Virus record (IMG/VR): IMGVR_UViG_3300032163_001339
Coordinates: 1-49,005 of that record
DNA: 49,005 nt
Strand: one strand, 5' to 3'
Source: a virus
The notes under the pieces were generated by a model that ran no database searches, was not told the origin of the DNA, and saw nothing but the letters and a program-made list of their open reading frames with translations. Made by a program: the position numbers and the translations under genes. Shown piece after piece: positions 40,742-47,361 of the stretch (the first letter of the stretch is position 1; the number at the start of each line of letters is the position of its first letter).

Positions 40742-41083
40742 TCAATTCAACCACGGAATTGCGGCCAGCAAACACGTCGGCCCGGATTTACTTTTGGCCG
40801 GGGCTGCCCCGGTCGGCGGATTTGTGAAATAAATCTTGATCGGTATGCCGTGTTTACTGCGCACGTTGCTGCTCACCGAAAACAATTTACCCTCCCGGCA
40901 GAGGTTGCCGATTATACCGCCCCACGCTTTACCCGGCACGGTGGGGAAAACTTCGTGCAATTGTTGCGAATTCACCCCTCCGTGGCTTTTCACCCAGGCA
41001 ACTATGGCATCGGCCCGGCGTTTCGCCTCCGCCCTGCACCTTACATCGTGCCCCGGGACATCCCATTGTATTGGCCGGCTCAT
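40742..41083 (-). CDS. Winged-helix-like small protein
   Basis: 113 residues from the ATG at 41083 (gaggggg upstream), overlapping the previous stop (ATGA). Residues 25-75, with AIVAWVKSHGGVNSQQLHEV then GGIIGNLCREGKLFSVSSNV, have helix-turn-helix and wing spacing. The end is Pro/Ala/Lys-rich. It could bind DNA as a regulator or replication helper. The promoter for the next gene downstream lies just past its stop. Confidence 0.65.
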   Translation of the reverse strand: MSRPIQWDVPGHDVRCRAEAKRRADAIVAWVKSHGGVNSQQLHEVFPTVPGKAWGGIIGNLCREGKLFSVSSNVRSKHGIPIKIYFTNPPTGAAPAKSKSGPTCLLAAIPWLN

Positions 41084-41769
41084 TCCCGCCCCCTCATCAA
41101 CATGTATTCGCTGCAACCGTGTTTTGCAGTGCACCAGTAGCAATGCTTACCGGGAATGATCGGCGCACGGGGACTTTCCGCACGATCTATAGCCCGTAGT
41201 ACCTTTTCCCTGAAAGCCAGCAGCTCAGGTCTGGCTATCGGCCACATTTTCACCGGGAACCCGGATGAGCCGTTGGGCTGCACGATGCACAACTGGTAGT
41301 AGTCTCGCGGTGCAGCCGCGTCCGCGCCGAGGGCATACAACATGAGTTGGCTGTTGGACACCGGCGACACGGGAGATTTTCCGGTTTTCAAATCGATAAC
41401 CACGGTTTCATGCTCGCCTACTACTCCGGCATCGATGCTGCCCCAGCAGTCGGGCGCCACGTGCACCCGTGTCTCGACGTGGAGGGTGCCGCTGTGCCGC
41501 CGTACTTCGTCGAGATAGGTTTGCACGGCGGGGATATCCGAGTCGGCGCCGGATAGCAGGCACTTGGCGGCCAGGTCATGCAGCCTGGTTCCCTCCGCGG
41601 AAGCGTCCGAGCCAGACGACTGGGGGAGCTGTTCGCAAATTCTCACCGATCCCGGACAGCGCAGCCAGCGGGACGACGCAGAGGGTGCATATTTCGCGTG
41701 ATCGCTCAAAATAGGCTTTCCGCGGCATGCCACACAGCCGGACGGCATCCCTGCCGCTGGATTAACCAC
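41080..41769 (-). CDS. DUF2800-like PD-(D/E)XK nuclease
   Basis: 229 residues, GTG start with ggggag 6 bases upstream. The early SASSRWLRCPGSVRICEQ and EGTRLHDLAAKCLL, the catalytic strand VVIDLKTGKSPVSPVSNSQL (D-x-K core), and the late cysteine cluster GKHCYWCTAKHGC are those of DUF2800, a RecB/Cas4-like exonuclease family. The cysteines may hold an iron-sulfur or zinc site. Likely acts in phage recombination or end processing. Overlaps both neighbours, by 64 bases with the gene upstream. Confidence 0.83.
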   Translation of the reverse strand: MVNPAAGMPSGCVACRGKPILSDHAKYAPSASSRWLRCPGSVRICEQLPQSSGSDASAEGTRLHDLAAKCLLSGADSDIPAVQTYLDEVRRHSGTLHVETRVHVAPDCWGSIDAGVVGEHETVVIDLKTGKSPVSPVSNSQLMLYALGADAAAPRDYYQLCIVQPNGSSGFPVKMWPIARPELLAFREKVLRAIDRAESPRAPIIPGKHCYWCTAKHGCSEYMLMRGRE

Positions 41770-42035
41770 GACGAACTCCCCGCGATCTTGGATATCAGCA
41801 TCCAGGGCAATTTGCGCTGTCTGGATTGTTCGACGGCTTGCCTACGGTGCTCGGGCAGTATGGATGCGCAGTTCTTTACCTCCACACACCAAGTTCTGCC
41901 GTGGGGATCGGTGGCGAGGATATCCTCGCGCTGTACCCCCGACGTGATCGGGTCTACAGTCCAGTCGCGGGACGTCAGGAGGCGGGCCGCGGCCGATTGG
42001 CCGCGAGCCCCTTTGTTGCGCTGAGCAGCGCTCAT
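41706..42035 (-). CDS. Resolvase-like PD-(D/E)XK nuclease
   Basis: 109 residues, ATG at 42035 directly after the upstream stop. The sequence GARGQSAAARLLTSRDWTVD, then GVQREDILATDPHGRTWCVE and VKN, gives the D...E-V-K nuclease core of small PD-(D/E)XK (VRR-NUC or Holliday-resolvase-like) proteins. HRRQAVEQSRQRKLPWMLIS is also usual. Likely processes recombination intermediates with the DUF2800 nuclease downstream, whose gene it overlaps. Confidence 0.8.
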   Translation of the reverse strand: MSAAQRNKGARGQSAAARLLTSRDWTVDPITSGVQREDILATDPHGRTWCVEVKNCASILPEHRRQAVEQSRQRKLPWMLISKIAGSSSWLIQRQGCRPAVWHAAESLF

Positions 42036-42644
42036 TTACGCCAGTGACTTACGTTCCGCCACCGGCGCGCCGTCTACATCCAGCCAGCGCATCACGGCGA
42101 ACACGGGGGTCCATATGGTACCAAACTCGGCGTGTTTATAGCTGTCGGCCGAAATGCCTACCACCGGATAATGGTTGTGCGGATCGGCATCCCGGCCCCA
42201 GGCTACCGCGCCAGCCAGTTGCCCGAGGGCACGCGTGCCCGCAACCGACCCGGTTTCGTATAGAAGCTGCATGCGCGGCTCGTCCACGGTGGCTAGCGCC
42301 ACGGACAGGATGGATTCCCACCCCTTTTTGCTCTTCACGGGGCTGAGTTGGTCCAGTTTCACCGGGCCCAGGTACAGGGCCTGGGTAACCTTTCCCTCAG
42401 GCTTCCCGTCGAGCCAGGCTATGTAGCCGGACTCGAACGAAAACGGGTCGACGATGAGTTCCGTACCGCGCGGCAAGTGCTCGTCGTTCTGCCCGCACAC
42501 CCATTCACCATCCTGCTTGCGCAAGCGCAGCAGCGTGTGTGTGTTGGAGGATTGCACGCCGCGCGCCAAGCCGGCGAGGGCTTCGTTCATTTTGCCAATG
42601 TCAGCGGGAGGGGTGTTGCCGAAAATAGATACGTGCGTGTTCAT
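42036..42644 (-). CDS. Hypothetical replication-module protein
   Basis: 202 residues from the ATG at 42644 (aaaagga upstream). An in-frame ATG at 42755, also with a ribosome site, would give 239 residues, but its extra part is translated from a duplicated fragment of the neighbouring gene. Contains LIVDPFSFESGYIAWLDGKP, VKLDQLSPVKSKKGWESILS and TGTRALGQLAGAV-like sequence. No clear motif; length and place fit a phage DNA-binding or single-strand-binding helper. Confidence 0.66.
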   Translation of the reverse strand: MNTHVSIFGNTPPADIGKMNEALAGLARGVQSSNTHTLLRLRKQDGEWVCGQNDEHLPRGTELIVDPFSFESGYIAWLDGKPEGKVTQALYLGPVKLDQLSPVKSKKGWESILSVALATVDEPRMQLLYETGSVAGTRALGQLAGAVAWGRDADPHNHYPVVGISADSYKHAEFGTIWTPVFAVMRWLDVDGAPVAERKSLA

Positions 42645-42866
42645 GGTCTGGTTCCTTTTAAAGTGTTTGCGTGTTGGATGCTGCAAATTTCCCCAACTCA
42701 GCAGCGAAGTCCACAAGCTGCTCAGTATCGAGCGCACTGAATCGTTCGTGTCCATGGTCGGGTTCCTTTTAAAGTGTTTGCGTGTTTAGGATGCTGCTGC
42801 AAATTTTCCCAACTCGGCAGCGAAGTCCACAAGCTGCTCAGTGTCGAGCGCGCTGAATCGTTCTAC
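42642..42866. repeat. Tandem 111-bp duplication with a degraded gene end
   Basis: 42642-42750 matches 42753-42866 (start-to-start 111), including catggtc, ggttccttttaaagtg and the shared agcgaagtccacaagctgct. The right copy is the real end of the gene at 42786; the left copy is a decayed second end. It leaves two ribosome-site-plus-ATG signals in frame for the gene at 42036. Confidence 0.82.
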
Positions 42867-43235
42867 GCCGAACTGGGTGAGGATGCCCACGGCGGAATCG
42901 TAATCCGATTCCACCAAGGCGGTAAACCTGTCGAACAGAGCGGAACGCAATTCCAGGGGGGACGGTTCCACAGGCGGGACCGCTGTAGCGATCTGCGTAG
43001 CGGCGCACTCCGGCGCTGCGGTTTCCCCCTCAACCGCCGGGTTGGTTTTTCTGGGGCCCGGTTTTGGACCACGTTTTTTGGGCGCTTCCGGCAGCGGACC
43101 TTGCTCCGAGGAGGAGGTTGCACCGGTATCCCGGATGGATTCCACCAGCACCGGCACACCTACATCGACCAGCACCTGCATAGTCAACTCGTCGCTCAGT
43201 ATGATTGGTTCTTGGAACGTCAGTTTAAAAGCCAT
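42786..43235 (-). CDS. Hypothetical Pro-rich linker protein
   Basis: 149 residues, ATG at 43235 with aggag 6 bases upstream. An N-terminal beta/helix part (AFKLTFQEPIILSDELTMQV, LVDVGVPVLVESI), a charged Pro/Lys/Ala linker at 45-90 (APKKRGPKPGPRKTNPAVE), and a helical C-terminus (LDTEQLVDFAAELGKFAAAS). This layout recalls phage single-stranded DNA-binding or clamp-binding helpers, but I cannot name a family. Its 3' end was duplicated downstream. Confidence 0.65.
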   Translation of the reverse strand: MAFKLTFQEPIILSDELTMQVLVDVGVPVLVESIRDTGATSSSEQGPLPEAPKKRGPKPGPRKTNPAVEGETAAPECAATQIATAVPPVEPSPLELRSALFDRFTALVESDYDSAVGILTQFGVERFSALDTEQLVDFAAELGKFAAAS

Positions 43236-43250
43236 GCTTAACTCCTATGA

Positions 43251-43430
43251 TTAATACAACGATGACCCCTTGGTTAAATTACGCACTGTTTCTCGGTGCG
43301 ACTGCTCGATAAGAGCCTGTATTTCTGCGGACAAACTGCGGTGATTATGCTGCGCCAGGAATTCCAATTTTCCGCGTATCACCCCTGTAGTGTACACATG
43401 GAGCGTGTTGTTCGGTTTGGTTTCATGCAT
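43251..43430 (-). CDS. Ribbon-helix-helix regulator
   Basis: 59 residues from the ATG at 43430 (ttggag about 9 bases upstream); a TTG at 43451 is the other option. An early beta strand (PNNTLHVYTTGVIRGKLEFL), then helices with SLSAEIQALIEQSHRETV, give the Arc/CopG-like ribbon-helix-helix pattern. It would bind DNA as a dimer. It is the first gene of the minus-strand block and lies beside two 18-bp operator-like sites in the divergent gap, so self- and cross-regulation is likely. Confidence 0.76.
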   Translation of the reverse strand: MHETKPNNTLHVYTTGVIRGKLEFLAQHNHRSLSAEIQALIEQSHRETVRNLTKGSSLY

Positions 43431-43453
43431 TTTAACGTACTCCAATGGCAAGT

Positions 43454-43471
43454 GTGTGCCAATATAACACA
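43454..43471. promoter_or_regulatory. Operator-like site 1
   Basis: GTGTGCCAATATAACACA, with TGTG and CACA arms. Matches the site at 43520 at 16 of 18 bases. It overlaps a possible minus-strand -10 (TTATAT) for the regulator gene, 18 bases from a TTTACT -35-like word. Likely bound by the ribbon-helix-helix protein. Confidence 0.65.
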
Positions 43472-43519
43472 GTTTGTGGCTGGATAGTAAATTATTTTTA
43501 GCTTGCCAGGTACTAGATT

Positions 43520-43537
43520 GTGTGCCACTATATCACA
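43520..43537. promoter_or_regulatory. Operator-like site 2
   Basis: GTGTGCCACTATATCACA, 66 bases from the first site and 19 bases before the ATG at 43557. It contains TATATC and lies where a plus-strand promoter for the replication operon would be, though no well-spaced -35 is seen. Confidence 0.62.
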
Positions 43538-43556
43538 TCATGTCAAGGAGGCAAAT

Positions 43557-43679
43557 ATGTGCAATAACGATACCGAGCCGGGTGGCTGGACCACGCTTAT
43601 TTTATTGGTGTTATACGCGGCCTGCATAGGGCTGCTGGGATACTTTTTCTATGGACTTTTGAGTGGTCATCATGGGTGA
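43557..43679 (+). CDS. Small membrane protein
   Basis: 40 residues, ATG at 43557 with aaggagg 5 bases upstream. A polar start (MCNNDTEPGG) is followed by one hydrophobic span (TTLILLVLYAACIGLLGYFF) and a short end. A single-span early protein could alter the host membrane or block superinfection. First gene of the plus-strand replication operon. Confidence 0.62.
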   Translation: MCNNDTEPGGWTTLILLVLYAACIGLLGYFFYGLLSGHHG

Positions 43680-43712
43680 TTGCGTCGTCATGGTGTGGTT
43701 GGAGGCCATTAA

Positions 43713-43880
43713 ATGAACATCACCTATCTGTTGAAGCCTGAGTTGCTGGCTCTGCTACCTCGTGGGGTTGAGGTGGTAACCGGCGGCGGGACCGAGGTGA
43801 ACGTGCTGCTGGCGTCGGGGGAGCGGATTCCCCTGGTGCACTTCATGGTGGCCGTGCCACTGGGCAGGGTGGCGCCGTGA
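43713..43880 (+). CDS. Small hypothetical protein before the helicase
   Basis: 55 residues, ATG at 43713 with ggagg 8 bases upstream. The stop overlaps the helicase GTG (GTGA), so the two are coupled. Hydrophobic and mixed (NITYLLKPELLALLPRGVEV, then IPLVHFMVAVPLGRVAP). No family is recognised; it may be a helicase partner. A 14-residue frame at 43674 between it and the previous gene is not supported. Confidence 0.58.
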   Translation: MNITYLLKPELLALLPRGVEVVTGGGTEVNVLLASGERIPLVHFMVAVPLGRVAP

Positions 43881-45160
43881 TCCTGCGCCACTGTCAGGAA
43901 ATCGCCGCCGATTGGTTACGCAACCGGGCTGCCGGCGGTTTGCTGGCCGACGTCGGGGCCGGCAAGACGGCAACCGTGCTGCGCGCCCTGGGGAACCACC
44001 GCGCCTTGGTGGTGGCGCCCAAACGGGTAGCCCAATTAGCATGGCCGGAGCAGATAGACCAGTGGGCGCCGGGGCGCTCCTGGTCTATCCTGCACGGCAA
44101 AAAAGGGGACTACGGCGCAGACATCCTGCTGACCAACCCGGAACAGCTGGAGAACGTGCTGGCCAGCGATATGCCGGACACGCTGATCCTCGACGAATCC
44201 CATATCTGGCGCAATGGGGTAGGCACCAAGCGGTTCAAGGTTTTGCAGCAAGCTATGCCCCGGTTCAAGCGGCGCTGGTCAATGACCGCCACCCCCGCCC
44301 CGCGGGCGCTGGAAAACCTGTGGGCGCAAGCCTATCTGCTGGACGGGGGCAAAGCACTGGGAAAATATTACACCGCCTTCCTGCAAAACTACTTCTACAA
44401 GACGGCCTGGGACAAGCACCACTTGCGCATGCACCCGTGGACCCAGGACGAGGTATACGAGCGCGTAGGGGAGTTGTTCCACCGTACCCAGATGCCTCCT
44501 GCGCAGTTGTACGAGCACACTATCCAGGTTGATCTGCCTGAAGCAGTGCGGCGACAAATTGCCGGCATAGAGCGGGACTTGGAGGACGATTTGCGAGAGC
44601 GCGTCCGCGGCGGCGAAATTGGCGGCGCCATGGCAAACAAAATGCGGCAACTGGCCAGCGGGGCTGTGTACGACGGGTTCGGTAACTGGGAAAGGGTGCA
44701 CAACGCCAAGCTGGATGCTTTGAGCGAGTTGATCGACAGCATGCAAGGCAATCCGTTGCTGGTATTCTACGAATTCGAGCACGAACGGGAGCGCATCGTA
44801 GGGAAGTTTGGCCTGAAGCATTGGCTAGGCCGTGGTTCCGGGGACGAAGGGGCCGTTTTGTTCGCCTGGAACCAGGGGCAGATTGCCGTGCTGCCTATGC
44901 AGGTATCTGCCGGGGTGGGCCTGAACATGCACTTGTTCGGGGGCAGCAAACACTGTTGCTTTTTCACCCTTCCGTGGGATTTGGCGCAGTACATCCAGGC
45001 GGCCGGCCGGCTGCGGCCAAACCTCAACCCGGTATTCGTTCACAGCCTGATTGTGACCGGGAGCATAGAGCAGCGCGTGGTGTGGCCGGCGCTGCTGGCC
45101 AAGCGCAGCGTGGAGAATGCGTTGCTGGATTACTTTGCCGGCGCGAAAGAAAAGGGCTGA
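43877..45160 (+). CDS. SF2 (SNF2-like) DNA helicase/translocase
   Basis: 427 residues, GTG start overlapping the previous stop. Motif I LLADVGAGKTATVLRAL, motif Ia region RALVVAPKRVAQLAWPEQ, motif II DTLILDESHIWR (DESH), motif III SMTATPAPRALENLWAQ and motif VI QYIQAAGRLRPN are the superfamily 2 set in order. Likely unwinds or remodels DNA at the phage origin or during recombination, together with the polymerase and primase-helicase downstream. Its stop is inside the terminator stem at 45151-45184. Confidence 0.88.
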   Translation: MILRHCQEIAADWLRNRAAGGLLADVGAGKTATVLRALGNHRALVVAPKRVAQLAWPEQIDQWAPGRSWSILHGKKGDYGADILLTNPEQLENVLASDMPDTLILDESHIWRNGVGTKRFKVLQQAMPRFKRRWSMTATPAPRALENLWAQAYLLDGGKALGKYYTAFLQNYFYKTAWDKHHLRMHPWTQDEVYERVGELFHRTQMPPAQLYEHTIQVDLPEAVRRQIAGIERDLEDDLRERVRGGEIGGAMANKMRQLASGAVYDGFGNWERVHNAKLDALSELIDSMQGNPLLVFYEFEHERERIVGKFGLKHWLGRGSGDEGAVLFAWNQGQIAVLPMQVSAGVGLNMHLFGGSKHCCFFTLPWDLAQYIQAAGRLRPNLNPVFVHSLIVTGSIEQRVVWPALLAKRSVENALLDYFAGAKEKG

Positions 45161-45184
45161 AACGTGTAAAAGTTTCAGCCCTTT
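45151..45184 (+). terminator. Terminator-like hairpin at helicase end
   Basis: Perfect 13-bp stem aaagggctgaaac/gtttcagcccttt with an 8-base loop. It includes the helicase stop codon. The stem itself ends in ttt but no longer T run follows, so termination may be partial, letting some transcripts continue to the polymerase. Confidence 0.7.
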
Positions 45185-45233
45185 AGGGGTAGCAGTGGAC
45201 GGTGTGGGGCCGTGCTGCATTGACGGATTGTTT

Positions 45234-45253
45234 CCTGCAAGTTACCTTGCAGG
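45234..45253. promoter_or_regulatory. Perfect hairpin before DNA polymerase
   Basis: CCTGCAAG-TTAC-CTTGCAGG, 8-bp stem, 4-base loop, in the 161-base gap 45161-45321. It could be an operator palindrome or RNA element controlling the polymerase, whose own ribosome site is weak. A TTGACG word precedes it at 45220 but no matching -10 is at the right spacing. Confidence 0.45.
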
Positions 45254-45321
45254 CTGGGTAAACGACGCCGCCGCGGTCAATATACCATTGGTTGTGCCGG
45301 CACACAATAGGGCCACAACTT

Positions 45322-47361
45322 ATGCGATTTTTGACCTCGCTGGACTACTTACCTCAATTTTCGGAGTTGATCTGCATCGACTTCGAAACCACTAGTCTCA
45401 CCAACTTCTCGCCGCGATGCAAACCTTTCGGACCCAAAACCCGTATCGGGGAATGGTCATACGCCGAGTACCTGGCCTTACACACGGAAACCGTAATAGA
45501 TTATCGGCAGCGCGCCCGCATACTGGCCGCTGCCTGGTTCGAGGGGGCGGAGTTGAAAAGCGCCGCATGGGATTTGGATGCACTCGGGGCAGCCGGGCGC
45601 CGGAAATTGATCCATCACGCCCTGCACGGGCGCGTCGTGGTCGGGCACAACCTGCCATTCGATCTTTCGTGGGCTAGCTGGTACTCCAACGCCCGTCCGC
45701 GTGCCGCCATAGACACCCTGCTGTGGGCGCGCATACTGATGCCGGACCGTGCGTTGGGGTTCGGCAAGCCTTACTCGCTCGACGCCCTTTCCGGCAATAC
45801 CCTGGACAAACGCTATCAGCGCCCGGAAAACTGGTGTGTATCCCCGCTGGTGCACCAACACTATGACTACTGCCTGGGCGACGTGGCCGCCCCGCTGGCG
45901 CTGGTTGGCGCCTGGCAACTACTGCCCCGGCTGGAGGCACACAAGAACGACCCCTACACTCTGGCGCTGCTGCAATTGCCTATCCTGCTGGCGCGCATGC
46001 ACCACCGCGGCCTACCCATCGACGAACCCTATCTGGGGCTGCTGGCGGAGCAGGAACGGGCCCTGGCTGGGCAGAAACGCATAGAGCTGGTGCAGACGTG
46101 GCCGGCGCTGCGTCAGTTTGGGAGCAGCCTGACTGAGGGAGGTGTTACCGACAAACTGCGGGACGCCGTGCTGCAAGCCTTGCGCGAAGATGGTGTGCAC
46201 GTGGACAAGCTGGACAAGAAGGCAGTAGCTTTTGCCGGCGGCGGGACCAGTCCCGGATGGGTGCTCAGGTCGGCGATGGAGTCGGCCAAGAAAACCGTGG
46301 GCACACTGGACTCCGTGGTCGACCACCTGGACGTGTCCGGGGGGCTACATCCGCTGTTCACGACCAACACCAATACGCTGCGCATGAGTTCTGCATGCCC
46401 CAACTCCCAGAATTTCAAACGTACCGACGAGTTCCGCGCCATCGTGCGCGCCCGCGCCGGCTGGAAAATCCTGTCGCTGGACTATTCGGCCATCGAACTG
46501 CGCATCGCGGCGCAACTGGCGCAGAAGATGAAAACCACGGCTACCGTCAAATATGTCAGGGAGGCACAGTCAATGGCCGCCATGGGGGTGTTGCCGCCGC
46601 GCCAGGAAGTGCCACAACGCGATTCCGGCGTGGAGGCATGGGTGAGCTACCTGCGCGCCGAGTTGGCGCATTGCTTTGCACATTCCGACGGTCAGATGAT
46701 GCGCTTGTTCCAGGATAAGCTGGACCCACACTTGGCCACCGCCCTGAAGATGGTGGGTGAACCAGACCCATTCGGGCGGCTGCGCGCCGATGACGGGTCG
46801 CTGAAGAAGTTGCTGGCGCTGGAGAGGCAGAACGCCAAGCCGCTCAACTTCGGGCTGTTGTATGGGCTGTCCGCCGAGACTCTGCACGAATACGGCGTGA
46901 CCGAGTTTGGCCTGGACTGGGATATCGGGAAAGCTATCGCAGACCGGGCGGCATGGTTCGGCTTGTATGCGGACATCAGGCTGTGGCAGATGTTGACCAA
47001 GGCGGAGTGCCGCACCCACGGTGAGGAAGGGCCGGATGAGGGTGACGGAAAGCACAGGCGCTGGAAGGTGCGCACCCTCACCGGCCGGGTGATGATAGTG
47101 GACCAGTTTACACGCGCGCTGAACTATCAGGTTCAAGGTTCTGGAGCCGATCTGCTGTACTTGGCGGCCAACAAACTGACTTTTTCCGAGGAGTTCCTGA
47201 CCAACCTGATACACGACGAGTTGCTGTTTCACGTCCCGGAAAGTTTGCTGGACGAGGTGGAGGCCGACGCGCGGGCGGCCATGATGGGGGCCGGCAGGTT
47301 GCTGCTACCGGATGCGGGGGTGGAAGTGGAAAGTAACGTAAGCGATACGTGGAGGCATTGA
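45322..47361 (+). CDS. Family A DNA polymerase with 3'-5' exonuclease
   Basis: 679 residues from the ATG at 45322; a TTG at 45292 is the other option, and no strong ribosome site precedes either. The exonuclease domain has LICIDFETTS (motif I) and VVVGHNLPFDLSWAS (motif II). The polymerase has motif A ILSLDYSAIELRIAAQL, motif B RQNAKPLNFGLLYGLSAET and motif C NLIHDELLFHV. These are the T7-like family A set, with all the visible acidic and Lys/Tyr residues kept. It copies phage DNA with the primase-helicase, whose ATG overlaps its stop. Confidence 0.94.
   Translation: MRFLTSLDYLPQFSELICIDFETTSLTNFSPRCKPFGPKTRIGEWSYAEYLALHTETVIDYRQRARILAAAWFEGAELKSAAWDLDALGAAGRRKLIHHALHGRVVVGHNLPFDLSWASWYSNARPRAAIDTLLWARILMPDRALGFGKPYSLDALSGNTLDKRYQRPENWCVSPLVHQHYDYCLGDVAAPLALVGAWQLLPRLEAHKNDPYTLALLQLPILLARMHHRGLPIDEPYLGLLAEQERALAGQKRIELVQTWPALRQFGSSLTEGGVTDKLRDAVLQALREDGVHVDKLDKKAVAFAGGGTSPGWVLRSAMESAKKTVGTLDSVVDHLDVSGGLHPLFTTNTNTLRMSSACPNSQNFKRTDEFRAIVRARAGWKILSLDYSAIELRIAAQLAQKMKTTATVKYVREAQSMAAMGVLPPRQEVPQRDSGVEAWVSYLRAELAHCFAHSDGQMMRLFQDKLDPHLATALKMVGEPDPFGRLRADDGSLKKLLALERQNAKPLNFGLLYGLSAETLHEYGVTEFGLDWDIGKAIADRAAWFGLYADIRLWQMLTKAECRTHGEEGPDEGDGKHRRWKVRTLTGRVMIVDQFTRALNYQVQGSGADLLYLAANKLTFSEEFLTNLIHDELLFHVPESLLDEVEADARAAMMGAGRLLLPDAGVEVESNVSDTWRH

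Noticed and set aside
43674-43718. 14-residue frame between the two small plus-strand genes
   Set aside because: Too short and without its own ribosome site.
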